64,000 nt of DNA from an uncultured Acidobacteriaceae bacterium (GTDB taxonomy: Bacteria > Acidobacteriota > Terriglobia > Terriglobales > Acidobacteriaceae). Of this stretch, positions 43,173 to 52,534 are shown piece by piece. Under the pieces are notes generated by a model. The model worked only from the letters and a program-made list of their open reading frames with translations, did no database searches and was not told the origin of the DNA. A program made the position numbers and the translations under genes. Location: the NCBI GenBank assembly GCA_903849645.1, contig CAINJJ010000034.1, positions 100,491 through 164,490 on the forward strand. Reading direction: 5' to 3'. Numbering within the stretch: the first letter of the stretch is position 1; every line of letters starts with the position of its first letter.

Positions 43173-44618
43173 CTAGCTCAGCCCGGACATCACCAGCATT
43201 CTGGGCTCGGTCATCTCATAAATGGCCGAGCGAATCCCCTCGCGGCCCAGGCCTGAATCCTTCACTCCCCCGAACGGCATGGGATCCAGCCGCCAGCTTG
43301 GCGTGTCGCCCACCACCAGGGCGCCCACTTCCAATTCGCGGTAGGCGGTCAGAATGAGGCCGGCGTCGCGGGTGAGCAACCCTGCCTGCAGTCCGTATTT
43401 GGAGTGGTTGGTCTCGGCCAGGGCCTGTTCGAAGTCGTCATAAGGCTCGACGACCACAACGGGACCGAAGGCCTCCTCGTCGCGAAGCTTCATGCCGGGC
43501 CGGGTGGCGGTCAAAATCGCCGGGGTCACGACGGACCCGTGGCGCTCGCCGCCCGCCACCAGCTTGGCGCCGCCCTCGACCGCTTCCTTGATCCAGCTTT
43601 CCACTCGCTCGGCCTCCAGTTGCCGGACAAGCGGACCCACCTCGGTTGCCTCTTGCGCCGGATCGCCGGTCACCAGCCTGGCGGTCTCTTCCACCAGCTT
43701 CCACAGGAAGGTTTGGAAGACCCTGCGCTCGACAAAGACCCGTTGAACGCTCACGCAGGACTGCCCGGCGTAGCCGAAGGCCGCATGAGCGGTGCGCAGG
43801 GCGGCTTCGTCCAGGTCCGGCCAGTCGCCGTGGATGATGAGAGCCGCGTTGCCGCCCAACTCCAGCAGGACGCGCTTCCGGCCCGAGTGAATCTTGAGTT
43901 CCCAGCCCACCTTGGCCGAACCGGTAAAGCTGACCAGCTTGATCCGGTCTTCTTTTTCAGCCAGCCATGCGGTGTCCACGTTGCTCAGGGGCAGCACGGC
44001 GAGCGCCTCCTCCGGCCACCCCGCCTTGAGAATCACCTCACCCAGGGCTAGCGCCGTAAACGGCGTTTGCGGGGCTGGCTTGAGAATGAGCGGGCAGCCG
44101 GCGGCCATGGCGGGCGCCACCTTGTGGGCTACCAGGTTCAGCGGGAAGTTGAAAGGCGTAATCGCCAGAACGGGGCCGACCGGAAACCGCTGCACCAGTC
44201 CCCAGCGTCCCTCGTTGCCTTCCGTCAGGTCCAGGGGCAGGCTCTCGCCGCCCAGCCTTGAGGTCTCTTCGGCTGCTGTCTTGAATGTGAGCACCGCGCG
44301 GTCCACTTCGGCACGGGCCAAACGAATCGGCTTTCCGGCCTCGGCCACAATCAGCTGGGCAAAGCGTTCCTTCTGCTCGATGAGTGCGCCGGCCACGTCT
44401 TCCAGAATCTCGCGGCGCTTCCAGCGCGGCAGGGCACGCGTGCGGCGCAGGCTGGCCACCGCATGGCTCACCGCCTGGCGCGCGTCGGCGCGGGTGGCCA
44501 TCGTCACCCGTCCCACCAGCCCCTGGTCCCAGGGCGACCGAACCTCCAGCGCCTCTCCCTCGGTCCATTCCTTGCCGCACAGCAGAAATCCCGTTTGTGT
44601 TCCCGGCCGCATCTTCAT
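43173..44618 (-). CDS. NAD(P)-dependent aldehyde dehydrogenase
   Basis: 481 aa, normal for the ALDH superfamily. Nucleotide-binding and catalytic landmarks: ITPFNFPLNL with the catalytic Asn, LKPAPQTP, SFTGSAKVGW, the general-base motif LELGGNAA, and the nucleophilic cysteine in GYAGQSCVSVQRV. EEAFGPVVVVEPYDD and PFGGVKDSGLGREG follow. The SCVSVQR wording resembles the glyceraldehyde-3-phosphate/lactaldehyde group, so short-chain hydroxyaldehydes are a guess. Start at ATG 44618, with AGGAG about 10 bp upstream; the frame is open much further but lacks protein character. Confidence 0.88.
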   Translation of the reverse strand: MKMRPGTQTGFLLCGKEWTEGEALEVRSPWDQGLVGRVTMATRADARQAVSHAVASLRRTRALPRWKRREILEDVAGALIEQKERFAQLIVAEAGKPIRLARAEVDRAVLTFKTAAEETSRLGGESLPLDLTEGNEGRWGLVQRFPVGPVLAITPFNFPLNLVAHKVAPAMAAGCPLILKPAPQTPFTALALGEVILKAGWPEEALAVLPLSNVDTAWLAEKEDRIKLVSFTGSAKVGWELKIHSGRKRVLLELGGNAALIIHGDWPDLDEAALRTAHAAFGYAGQSCVSVQRVFVERRVFQTFLWKLVEETARLVTGDPAQEATEVGPLVRQLEAERVESWIKEAVEGGAKLVAGGERHGSVVTPAILTATRPGMKLRDEEAFGPVVVVEPYDDFEQALAETNHSKYGLQAGLLTRDAGLILTAYRELEVGALVVGDTPSWRLDPMPFGGVKDSGLGREGIRSAIYEMTEPRMLVMSGLS

Positions 44619-44981
44619 GGTGTTGCTGCTCCTGTTCCTACGCTCTTGATGGTACAAGGGCGAGGCGCGGGGGAGATGAACTTCGCTCGAGGGGCGCCGG
44701 TCAAAAGCCCAGGTTGGCACAGTGGACTGCGTTTCCGGGCAGGGACAGCCGTAGTGCCGGCCATCGGGATCAGGGGCAGCGGTGGGAGGCATCATGCTGC
44801 CTGAACAGGGGGAGTTGCGCCCCAGGGAGAGGGTCAAATGTTTGTGAGAGTGCAAACGCAGATTCTTCGCTCACCACCCCCAAGCTGAAGAACGCTTGGG
44901 GCCCCGTTCGCCCAGAATGACAGGCGACGTCGCGCTCAGAATGACGGCTCTTGTTTTGTCTGGGATTTTGGACTGAGGAGA
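44619..44981. repeat. 363-bp gap with interspersed-repeat look
   Basis: No gene. CAGAATGAC occurs at 44913-44921 and again at 44937-44945, preceded by CAGATTCTTCGCTC and followed by GGCTC. Short strings of this sort are typical of dispersed non-coding repeats in high-GC soil bacteria; other copies cannot be checked here. Confidence 0.45.
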
Positions 44982-46442
44982 CTAGCGGCCGAGGAAGGCC
45001 CGGTATTGGGTCTCGAGGACGCCGGAGGTGCGGGCGAGCATGAGTTTGGACAGGTTGTACTGGTAGAGGCTCTGGACCAGATTGCTCTGGGCGGCGGCCA
45101 GCGTGGCCTGCGCGGTGACCAGGGGCAGGGTGTCGTCGACGCCGGCGTTCACGCGGTCGGTCTCGTCGGCGAGGGCGCGGGAGGCAAGCTCGACGCTGGA
45201 GCGCGCCACCTCGACGAGCCGGGCCGAGGCGGTGGCGTCGAGCAGGGCGGAGCGGACCTGCTGGTCAATCTGGACACGGAGGTTGGCGAGCTGGGCGCTG
45301 ACGGCGTCGAGGTTTGCCTGGGCGGCCTCGACATCGCCGCGGATGCGGGCTTCGCGAAAGATGGGGAGCTTGAGGGTGCCCATGGCCACAAAGTTGCCGT
45401 GCGTGCCTGCTCCATTGACCATGCTGACGCCGTAGTAGCCGCCAAAGCTGAGGGTGGGCAGGCGCTGGCTGCGGTAAGCGGACTGGACGGCGCGGAGCTC
45501 GACGACCTGGGCTTGCAGGTTCTGGTAGTCCTGTCGGCTCTTGTAGGCGGTGGCCCGCAGTTCTTCGGGAGTTTGCGCGGCCAGTTCGCTGTAAGGAGCG
45601 GGGTCGGTGAGGATGATCGGCTGGCCGGGGTCGATGCCGATCTCCCGCTTGAGAAGGATCAGGTCCTTCTCCAGGTTGTTGCGGGCGGCGATGAGGGACT
45701 GCTGCTGGGCCTGGAGCTGCACGCGGGCGCGGAGCTCATCCAGATTGGCGGCGACTCCGGCAAGATGTGCCTGATGGACCTGGTCGAGCGAAAGCTGGTC
45801 GGCAGCCTGGCGGGCGAGGGCGTTGTCGACCTCGCTGGAGTCGGCGATGGCGCGAAGATAGGCCGTGGCCACCTGCTGCACGACCTCGCCGCGGGCCGAC
45901 ATTTTGGAGTAGTAAGCGGACTTTTCAGCCGCGCCGACGGCGCGCCAGCCAGCGATGACGGGGCCGGAGAAGAGCGTCTGGTCGAAGTGGATCTGGCCGT
46001 CGGTCAGGTCGTCCTTGGTGATGAAGGAGAACTTGCCCGATGGGATGCCGCCGGGGAAGAGTGAGCCGAATTTGGCGATGGTGCCGGGGCCAAAGCCGAG
46101 GGCTGCCAGGTTGTGCTGGTAGACGCCGTTGGAGCCGGTGAGGGTGAGAGTGGGCAGGAAGTGCTGGAGCGCCTGCTTCTTCTGGCCCTGGAGGGAGCTC
46201 TCGCCGATTTCAGCCTGACGGAGGCCGAGGTTGTTTTTCAGGCCGAGGCCGATTGCGTCGTCGAGAGAGAGCTTGAGGGGCTCGCCGGTGACCGGGCGGG
46301 CGGTGACGCTGCCAAAGAAGGGATTGGCGGCCGAAGTGGGGTTGGGCGCCTGGGCGCCAATCGACACCGCCGCGCAGACCATGGCGGCAAGAAGGGCGGG
46401 GGCCGCGGCCCGGCGGATAGCAGGTTGGTGCGCTCGTTTCAC
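44982..46442 (-). CDS. TolC-family outer-membrane efflux protein
   Basis: 486 aa with the duplicated structure of the family: signal peptide (about 1-31), then LSLDDAIGLGLKNNLGLRQAE and, after a long helical stretch, the second repeat beginning near AAQTPEELRATAYKSRQDYQ. Ala/Leu/Gln-rich coiled coils and ANLRVQIDQQVRSALLD agree with the trans-periplasmic tunnel. The GTG at 46442 (MKRAHQPAIRR) is preferred because GAGAG lies at proper distance and it opens the signal peptide; a TTG at 46475 is also possible. No pump or membrane-fusion partner is adjacent. Confidence 0.88.
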   Translation of the reverse strand: MKRAHQPAIRRAAAPALLAAMVCAAVSIGAQAPNPTSAANPFFGSVTARPVTGEPLKLSLDDAIGLGLKNNLGLRQAEIGESSLQGQKKQALQHFLPTLTLTGSNGVYQHNLAALGFGPGTIAKFGSLFPGGIPSGKFSFITKDDLTDGQIHFDQTLFSGPVIAGWRAVGAAEKSAYYSKMSARGEVVQQVATAYLRAIADSSEVDNALARQAADQLSLDQVHQAHLAGVAANLDELRARVQLQAQQQSLIAARNNLEKDLILLKREIGIDPGQPIILTDPAPYSELAAQTPEELRATAYKSRQDYQNLQAQVVELRAVQSAYRSQRLPTLSFGGYYGVSMVNGAGTHGNFVAMGTLKLPIFREARIRGDVEAAQANLDAVSAQLANLRVQIDQQVRSALLDATASARLVEVARSSVELASRALADETDRVNAGVDDTLPLVTAQATLAAAQSNLVQSLYQYNLSKLMLARTSGVLETQYRAFLGR

Positions 46443-46577
46443 TGTCACTATTCTCTCAGATGAACGGGAGCGCAAGAGGATTCCTGGATTGGCGAAAACT
46501 GGCGGGAATTGAGGGGAGCGGCTACTATTCTCGACGACGGCGGGATGGACGGCGGCCGCCAGGCGAAGGAGAGATGG

Positions 46578-47027
46578 ATGATTACGCGCAGAGATGTGCT
46601 GGTGGCAGTGGCGGCGGCGGGGTTGACGGCGGCGGGATTTGCGCTGGCGGCAGGCGGGCCCGTGATGGGTTCCAGGGCGATTGAGTCGAACAGCATTCCC
46701 TCAAAGGCGACCGAGGCCGGGTCGGTGCGGCAGTTCTTCGCGGAGCGGACAGCCACGCTGGACCAACTGGAGGTGCATGTAACGACGCTCGACCCCGGCA
46801 AATCGCCGCATCCGCCCCACCGGCATCCGAATGAGGAGCTGATTCTGATCAACCAGGGGACTGTTGAGACGCTGTCAAACGGGGAGTGGACGCGGGTGGG
46901 GCCGGGGAGCGTGATCTTCAACGCGTCGAACCAGTTGCACGGGCTGCGCAACGTGGGCACGGACAAAGCCATCTATCACGTGGTGAACTGGAAGACGCCG
47001 GCAACACCGGAGGCGGCGCAGCCGTAG
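46578..47027 (+). CDS. Exported cupin-domain protein
   Basis: 149 aa. The N-terminus ITRRDVLVAVAAAGLTAAGFALA has a twin-arginine look, so export by Tat is possible. The cupin motif 1 is HPPHRHPNEELILINQGTVE, giving three His and one Glu as metal ligands; motif 2 (NQLHGLRNVG) supplies a fourth His. AAGGAGA is 7 bp before the ATG at 46578. Divergent from the TolC-like gene. Enzyme activity cannot be predicted. Confidence 0.82.
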   Translation: MITRRDVLVAVAAAGLTAAGFALAAGGPVMGSRAIESNSIPSKATEAGSVRQFFAERTATLDQLEVHVTTLDPGKSPHPPHRHPNEELILINQGTVETLSNGEWTRVGPGSVIFNASNQLHGLRNVGTDKAIYHVVNWKTPATPEAAQP

Positions 47028-47162
47028 GGCAGGAGTGGGCGCGGCATTGGCTCAACTGCCGCAGCCACCCTCAAACTTTTCGGGTCGCGGGCGCCATCCC
47101 TCTTGCCTGCCAATCCATGCGGCGCATTTGGGTTTCATCCCCGCCAATGAGATGATCGCCTC

Positions 47163-48266
47163 ATGCCGGACCTCGAATCCCCTGAAATCCAGTTGAGCGG
47201 CTCTGTCCTGGTTCTCCTCCAGTTTGACGTCTGCGAGGCCATTCGCCTTGACAAGCTCCAGGATCTGATTCGCGCCCGCACCGTCCACCAGCCCAGCCTC
47301 AAACACGCCGCCCCCGGCTATGTCCGCTACCAGCGCCCGCCCGTCGTCGAGCCCCTGGAACCGCTGGTGCTTGAGACCGGCGAGCGCCTCCAGGGCGAGA
47401 TCAAGTACTACGACTACGGCGTGCTGAGTGTGGTGTTTGAGCTTGCCTTCACAGGCGACTGGAGCAAACTGGTGGGCCTCGCCAGCCGCTGGGTCTGGGA
47501 AGTGGACTTCACGGCGCAGGCCACAGACCTGGTTCGCCGCAGCCTGGAACGCGCCGGCCCCGCCCTGGTGAAGCCCTACAAAGACTGGCTCAGCGAAGAC
47601 TATCTCATCTTTCACGTGCGCGAAATCACGGGCTCGCCCTCGGTCTCCGAGTTGATTCAGGCGCATGGCATGCGCATCGCCCAACTGGTCCGCGGCGACA
47701 TGGGCCAGCTTGCCGAAAGCGAGTGCAATGAGGTGCTGCAGTCGCGCATCTCCTACTACGCCAATGATCTGGCCGTCATCGGCTGGAACGCCGCCTTCCT
47801 TTACGACTCCACCTCGGGCGCGGAGACCGCCATCCAGTTGCTGGAGTACGCCAACTCCCAACTGCTCGTCTTCCGCCACTACGACGACCTGCTCACCGCG
47901 GAACTCGAGCGCGTCTATACCCTGCTCGACGGAGGCACCGGCATCCGCGCCCGCTGGCGGCTGGCACGCTCGGCCACCCAGCTCCACACCGTCCTGCTGG
48001 ACGTGGCCGAGCTGACCGAGCACGCCGACAACGCCATCAAGTTCCTCAGCGACATGTTTTCCGCCCGCCTCTACAAGCTCGCCGCACTGAAGGTCGGCGT
48101 CCCCGACTACAAGGACCTGGTCACCCGCAAGGTCACCACCGCCGAGGAGCTCTACCGGTTCATGGTGGACCAGTTCAACCAGAGCCGCGCGTTCTTCCTC
48201 GAGCTCACGGTCGTGATCATCCTCATCGTGGAGCTTGTTTACCTCTTCCGCGGCAAGCCGTTCTAA
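47163..48266 (+). CDS. RMD1/DUF155-like protein with C-terminal membrane anchor
   Basis: 367 aa. A KYYDYGVLSVVFEL stretch near residue 83, an all-helical middle (about 170-330) and one C-terminal membrane helix (LELTVVIILIVELVYLF) followed by RGKPF. This order (Y-x-Y-G-V beta strand, helices, C-tail anchor) matches the RMD1/RMND1/DUF155 family, known from mitochondrial and microtubule-related proteins in eukaryotes and of unclear role in bacteria. Similarity is by architecture and a few motifs, so the family call is tentative. Convergent with htpG. Confidence 0.62.
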   Translation: MPDLESPEIQLSGSVLVLLQFDVCEAIRLDKLQDLIRARTVHQPSLKHAAPGYVRYQRPPVVEPLEPLVLETGERLQGEIKYYDYGVLSVVFELAFTGDWSKLVGLASRWVWEVDFTAQATDLVRRSLERAGPALVKPYKDWLSEDYLIFHVREITGSPSVSELIQAHGMRIAQLVRGDMGQLAESECNEVLQSRISYYANDLAVIGWNAAFLYDSTSGAETAIQLLEYANSQLLVFRHYDDLLTAELERVYTLLDGGTGIRARWRLARSATQLHTVLLDVAELTEHADNAIKFLSDMFSARLYKLAALKVGVPDYKDLVTRKVTTAEELYRFMVDQFNQSRAFFLELTVVIILIVELVYLFRGKPF

Positions 48267-48314
48267 GGGCGCATCCGGCAAGAGCGATGCGCCCCGGCGC
48301 GGGGCTGAGCTTGC

Positions 48315-50180
48315 TTACAGCGACAGGTTCATCACCCGGTTGAGGCGCTGCACGAAAGCGGCCGGATCCTTGAGGGTTACACCTTCCATGAGCAGCGCCT
48401 GGTCGAGCAGCAGCCATGCCGCGTCCTGGGCGATGGGCTCGGCGGTGCGCGACAAGAGCTTCTTCACAATCTCGTGGTCGGGATTGATTTCAAGCGTGGG
48501 CTTGAGGGCAGGGATGTCCTTCTGGCCCATGGCGCGCAGCATCTGCTGCATCTGCATGGAGGGCTCTTCCTCGTCGGAGACGATGCAGGAGGGGCTGTCG
48601 GCCAGGCGCACGGATGCGCGCACGTCCTTGACGTGATCGCCGAGGGTGGCCTTGAGCAGGTCAAGGAGGGGCTTGAGCTCTTCGGCCTTGTCGGGTTCGG
48701 TCTCGTCCTTGAGGTCTTCGCCGGTCGAGGTCTTGTTGATGGCCTTGAGCTCGATCTCGCCGTACTTGTCGATGCCGGAGAAGACGATCTCGTCGATGTC
48801 GTCATCGAGGATGAGCACCTCAATGTCCTTCTTCTTGTAGATCTCAAGCAGGGGCGAGGAACGGAGCAGGGCCTCAGAGCCGCCGGTGATGTAATAGATG
48901 CCCTTCTGGCCCTCTTTCATGCGCCCCTTGGCGTCGGCCAGGCTGGTGACGCCTTCCACGGCGGTGGACTTGAAGCGGATAAGCTCCAGCAGCGCTTCGC
49001 GGTTGGTGAAGTCCCCGTAGAGGCCTTCTTTCAGGGGGCGATTGTACTCGGCGATGAACTGGAGATAGAGCTCGGGCTGGTTGGTCGCGATGTTCTTGAA
49101 CTCGCCGAGAATCTTTTTCACGCTGGCTGTGCGGATGCTGGTGAGCACGCGATTCTGCTGCAGGATTTCGCGGCTCACGTTGAGGGGCAGGTCCTCGCTG
49201 TCAATGATGCCGCGGACAAAGCGCAGGTACTGCGGCAGCAGCTCCTTGGCGTCGTCCATGATGAAGACGCGCTTGACGTAGAGCTTGACGCCCACCTTGT
49301 ACTCGGCCTGGTAGAGGTCGAGCGGCGCCTTGGAGGGCACGTAGAAGAGCGTGGTGTACTCCAGGCTCCCCTCCGCCTTGGTGTGCAGCCAGAAGAGCGG
49401 GTCCTGCGAGTCGCCGGAGACCGACTTGTAGAGTTCCTTGTAGTCGTCCTCGGTGAGCTCGTTCTTGGGGCGGCGCCAGAGGGCGCTGGCGGCGTTCACC
49501 TGCTCGGTGGCGCGCGTCTTGTCCGACTTCTTTTCTTCGGCATTCCACTCGCTTTTGTCGTAGGTCAGAAAGATGGGGAAGGCGATGTGGTTGGAGTACT
49601 TTTTGACGATCTCGCGCAGGCGCCAGCTATTGGCGTATTGCTTGCCCTCCTCATTGAAGTGCAGAAGGATGGTGGTGCCGGCGACCGCGCGCTCGGCGGG
49701 GGAGACGTCAAAGCCCGACTTGCCATCGGAGACCCAGCGCCATGCCTGCTCTTCTCCCGCCTTGCGGGAGACCACCTCAATGGTGTCGGCCACCATGAAG
49801 GCGCTGTAGAAGCCCACGCCGAACTGCCCGATGAGATTGGAGTCCTTTTTGGCGTCGCCGGAGAGCTGGGAGAGGAAGTTCTTTGTTCCGGAGCGGGCGA
49901 TGGTGCCCAGGTGAGAGACGAGGTCTTCTTCGTTCATGCCAATGCCGGTGTCGGCGATGGTGAGCGTCTGCTTCTCCTCGTCGAGTTCCAGGTCGATACG
50001 CGGGTCGAAGGGCAGCGCCTTGTAGGCGTCGTCGGCGATGGTGAGATGGCGAAGCTTGTCGAGCGCGTCGGAGGCGTTGGAGATGAGCTCGCGAAGAAAG
50101 ATCTCGGGATGCGAATAGAGGGAGTGAACGATCAGTTGCAGCAGTTGATTGACTTCGGTCTGGAATTCACGCTTGGACAT
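48315..50180 (-). CDS. htpG: Chaperone HtpG (Hsp90)
   Basis: 621 aa, as for bacterial Hsp90 (E. coli 624). The GHKL ATPase motifs are complete: LISNASDALDKLRHL, DTGIGM, and GQFGVGFYSAFMVAD. The middle-domain arginine loop and C-terminal dimerisation domain follow. Start at 50180 gives MSKREFQTEV; the frame is open for 150 codons upstream without protein character. TATAGT at 50203-50208 (minus strand) could be the -10, and overlaps the promoter of the divergent ABC ATPase gene. No CIRCE or sigma32 motif seen. Confidence 0.97.
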   Translation of the reverse strand: MSKREFQTEVNQLLQLIVHSLYSHPEIFLRELISNASDALDKLRHLTIADDAYKALPFDPRIDLELDEEKQTLTIADTGIGMNEEDLVSHLGTIARSGTKNFLSQLSGDAKKDSNLIGQFGVGFYSAFMVADTIEVVSRKAGEEQAWRWVSDGKSGFDVSPAERAVAGTTILLHFNEEGKQYANSWRLREIVKKYSNHIAFPIFLTYDKSEWNAEEKKSDKTRATEQVNAASALWRRPKNELTEDDYKELYKSVSGDSQDPLFWLHTKAEGSLEYTTLFYVPSKAPLDLYQAEYKVGVKLYVKRVFIMDDAKELLPQYLRFVRGIIDSEDLPLNVSREILQQNRVLTSIRTASVKKILGEFKNIATNQPELYLQFIAEYNRPLKEGLYGDFTNREALLELIRFKSTAVEGVTSLADAKGRMKEGQKGIYYITGGSEALLRSSPLLEIYKKKDIEVLILDDDIDEIVFSGIDKYGEIELKAINKTSTGEDLKDETEPDKAEELKPLLDLLKATLGDHVKDVRASVRLADSPSCIVSDEEEPSMQMQQMLRAMGQKDIPALKPTLEINPDHEIVKKLLSRTAEPIAQDAAWLLLDQALLMEGVTLKDPAAFVQRLNRVMNLSL

Positions 50181-50181
50181 T

Positions 50182-50210
50182 TTGCAATTAACCCCAATGA
50201 CTACTATAAA
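50182..50210 (+). promoter_or_regulatory. Sigma70-type promoter of the ABC ATPase gene
   Basis: TTGCAA, a 17-bp spacer and TATAAA on the plus strand. Its -10 shares bases with a minus-strand TATAGT before htpG, so the two promoters may compete. Confidence 0.68.
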
Positions 50211-50273
50211 GCGGGGGCATTGAGGGTGGGTCGGTCGGCGCGTGTCCGGAATTCGATCGGGTAGGATGGCTCC

Positions 50274-51113
50274 ATGGCGGCGCTGCTGGAGATTCGCGAT
50301 CTGAGGATTCGCTTTGGGACGGCGGAGGCGGTGCGCGGCATCGGCCTGGAGCTGGAAGAGGGCGAAGTCCTGGGCGTCGTGGGCGAGTCGGGGTCGGGCA
50401 AAAGCGCCACGGCGCTGGCGATTCTGGGCCTGCTGGGCAACTCCGCCGGCGTCAGCGGTCAGATTTTGTGGAGCGGGACGGGCGAGACCGTGGACCTGCT
50501 GACGCAACCGGCGGAGGCCATGCGGCGGCTGCGCGGGCGGGAGATCGCCATGATCTTCCAGGAGCCGATGACGGCGCTGAACCCGGTCATGACGATAGGC
50601 CGCCAGGTGGCGGAGAGCGCGGAGGCGCATTTCCCCTCATGGACGGGCAGCGAGTCAAAGCGCAAGGCGATTGCCGCGCTGGAAGCGGTGGCCATTCCTG
50701 ACGCGGCGCGGCGCTACGCCGACTATCCGCACCAGTTCTCCGGCGGGCAGCGTCAGCGGATCATGATTGCCATGGCGCTGATCAACAAGCCGCGCCTGCT
50801 GATTGCCGACGAGCCGACGACGGCGCTGGACGTGACCGTGCAGGCGCAGGTGCTGGAACTGCTCCGGGACCTGCAGCGGGAGCATGGTCTCGCGATGCTC
50901 TTCATCTCCCATGACCTGGCAGTGGTGGGCCAGATGGCGAGCCGGGTGGCCGTGATGCGCGGGGGGCTGGTGGTGGAGACGGGCGGAAGCGCCAAGCTGC
51001 TGACCGCGCCGCAAGAGGCGTATACGCGCAGCCTGCTGGCGGCGGTGCCGACCCTGCGCACTGAAAGGGCCAAGCCGCTGGCGATGGTGGGGCCGGATTT
51101 GGGACAGGGATGA
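50274..51113 (+). CDS. Peptide/nickel-type ABC transporter ATP-binding protein
   Basis: 279 aa. Walker A GESGSGKS at 37-44, Q-loop [11 protein letters not shown], signature FSGGQRQR, Walker [13 protein letters not shown] and switch His in FISHDLAV. Wording matches the OppD/DppD group that powers oligopeptide or nickel uptake, but the protein is shorter than OppD (about 330), lacking most of its C-terminal zinc/Fe-S cysteine region. No permease or binding-protein gene is adjacent, so it is an orphan subunit here. AGGA lies 7 bp before the ATG. Confidence 0.88.
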   Translation: MAALLEIRDLRIRFGTAEAVRGIGLELEEGEVLGVVGESGSGKSATALAILGLLGNSAGVSGQILWSGTGETVDLLTQPAEAMRRLRGREIAMIFQEPMTALNPVMTIGRQVAESAEAHFPSWTGSESKRKAIAALEAVAIPDAARRYADYPHQFSGGQRQRIMIAMALINKPRLLIADEPTTALDVTVQAQVLELLRDLQREHGLAMLFISHDLAVVGQMASRVAVMRGGLVVETGGSAKLLTAPQEAYTRSLLAAVPTLRTERAKPLAMVGPDLGQG

Positions 51114-51152
51114 AAAACGCCGGGCTGCAGCGGTGACAAGCCGGGGGATTCC

Positions 51153-51181
51153 TTGTGGTTGAGGCAGGTTCCGCGTATACT
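51153..51181 (+). promoter_or_regulatory. Sigma70-type promoter of rpmB
   Basis: TTGTGG, a 17-bp spacer and TATACT. It gives an untranslated leader of about 140 nt before rpmB. Confidence 0.72.
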
Positions 51182-51326
51182 GGAGATTCGGCAAGCTGCC
51201 GGAGGCGTGCGTCTTCATGCGCCCCGCTGGCCGCCGTGGCAAACGGCCCGGTCTGAGCGCGATCTCACTGGCGCTTGATGGCGGCTGACGCCGCGGCACG
51301 AAACACATAAAGTTTGGAGCAGAGTC

Positions 51327-51515
51327 ATGGCACAGGTATGCGACATTTGCGGCAAGGGCCCGCAGTTTGGCAATAACATCTCTCACGCGCACAACGTCAC
51401 CCGCCGCCGCTGGAGCGTCAACCTGCAGGCTGTCAAGGCGCTCGTCAACGGCAACGCCAAGCGCATCCGCGTCTGCACCAGCTGCATCAAGAGCGGCAAG
51501 ATCGCCAAGGCGTAG
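51327..51515 (+). CDS. rpmB: Ribosomal protein bL28
   Basis: 62 aa, the short bacterial form. CDICGK (C-x2-C) near the N-terminus and CTSCIKSGK near the C-terminus form the zinc-binding, C+ type of bL28. [13 protein letters not shown] is the family core. TTGGAG is 8 bp before the ATG. A single-gene unit with its own promoter and terminator. Confidence 0.97.
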   Translation: MAQVCDICGKGPQFGNNISHAHNVTRRRWSVNLQAVKALVNGNAKRIRVCTSCIKSGKIAKA

Positions 51516-51556
51516 CCTCGGGCGACCTCCAGTCCTGATTCAAGGGAACGACCAAC

Positions 51557-51583
51557 AACCCCGTCCCCCGCGGACGGGGTTTT
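51557..51583 (+). terminator. Intrinsic terminator after rpmB
   Basis: A 10-bp stem AACCCCGTCC / GGACGGGGTT with a 5-nt loop and T4 tail, 42 bp past the rpmB stop and between convergent genes. Confidence 0.85.
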
Positions 51584-51601
51584 GTTGTGTCTGAAATCGT
51601 C

Positions 51602-52009
51602 CTATTTTGCCCGCTCGAAGGTGAGCGACGCGGAGTTGATGCAGTAGCGCAGGCCCGTGGGGTGCGGCCCGTCGGGGAAGACGTGCCCCAGGTGGCCTCC
51701 GCAGCGCGCGCAGGTCACCTCGATCCGCCTCATTCCAAAGCTCTTGTCTTCGTATTCCACCACCGCCTTCGAGTCCGCGGGCAGGGTAAAGCTGGGCCAG
51801 CCGCAACCGGAGTCGAACTTGGCCCCGGAGCCAAACAGCAGGGCTCCGCAGCCCGCGCACTGGTAGTTGCCTGTCTCGTGGTTCTGGGTCAGGGCTCCTG
51901 TAAAGGGCCGTTCCGTGCCCTTCTGGCGCAGCACCTGGTACTGCTCCTGGGTCAGCAGCGTGCGCCACTCGCTGTCGCTGCGCACCACTTTTTCCGGCAT
52001 ATCGCTCAT
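51602..52009 (-). CDS. msrB: Peptide-methionine (R)-S-oxide reductase
   Basis: 135 aa. The structural zinc cysteines are CAGC and CARC, the catalytic cysteine lies in RYCINSASL, and SGCGWPSF is the substrate-binding stretch. It repairs oxidised methionine in proteins. No signal peptide is present, so it is cytoplasmic. Convergent with rpmB and upstream of nothing on the same strand within 70 bp; ridA starts further upstream. Confidence 0.96.
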   Translation of the reverse strand: MSDMPEKVVRSDSEWRTLLTQEQYQVLRQKGTERPFTGALTQNHETGNYQCAGCGALLFGSGAKFDSGCGWPSFTLPADSKAVVEYEDKSFGMRRIEVTCARCGGHLGHVFPDGPHPTGLRYCINSASLTFERAK

Positions 52010-52082
52010 GGGGACTCCTGGAATTTCGGACGGGCAGCGGTCTTGGTTCTGCCGGGTGAGTGAGATGAAAAACTGCCTTGCA

Positions 52083-52472
52083 CTAGACCTCGGCGATCAG
52101 TTCAATCTCCACCAGCACGTCCTTGGGCAGACGCGCAACCTCCACCGTGCTGCGCGCCGGCGGCTGGACGCCTTCCGGGCCAAGGTAGGCGCCGTAGACC
52201 GCGTTCATGGCCGCGAAATCGTTGAAATCCTTGAGGAAAACCGTGGCCTTGACCGTCCGCGACAGGCTCGAGCCGGCGGCCTCAAGAATTGCCTTAAGGT
52301 TTTCCATGACCCGCGTTGTCTGCGCAGCAATGTCGCTGGCCACAACGTGGCCCGTAACCGGGTCAAGGGCAATCTGGCCGGCGGTGAAGACAAGGTTGCC
52401 CGCTCGCACGGCTTGCGAATAGGGACCGATGGCTGCGGGGGCCAGGGGAGTGGCGATGACAGCTTTGCTCAT
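52083..52472 (-). CDS. ridA: RidA-family enamine/imine deaminase
   Basis: 129 aa. The family core [19 protein letters not shown] near the N-terminus and the substrate arginine in [12 protein letters not shown] near 107 are present; VEIELIAEV closes the chain. It hydrolyses reactive 2-aminoacrylate intermediates. The frame is open far upstream, but ATG at 52472 ([12 protein letters not shown]) gives the right length. Confidence 0.95.
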   Translation of the reverse strand: MSKAVIATPLAPAAIGPYSQAVRAGNLVFTAGQIALDPVTGHVVASDIAAQTTRVMENLKAILEAAGSSLSRTVKATVFLKDFNDFAAMNAVYGAYLGPEGVQPPARSTVEVARLPKDVLVEIELIAEV

Positions 52473-52534
52473 GGCTCGATTGTACTGCGGGGCCGGCCGC
52501 GCAGGTCGCGGAAGGCCCCGCAACGCGACGCTGC

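Noticed and set aside
50181..50260. CIRCE or sigma32 heat-shock promoter for htpG
   Set aside because: Neither TTAGCACTC-N9-GAGTGCTAA nor a CTTGAAA/CCCCAT pair is present.
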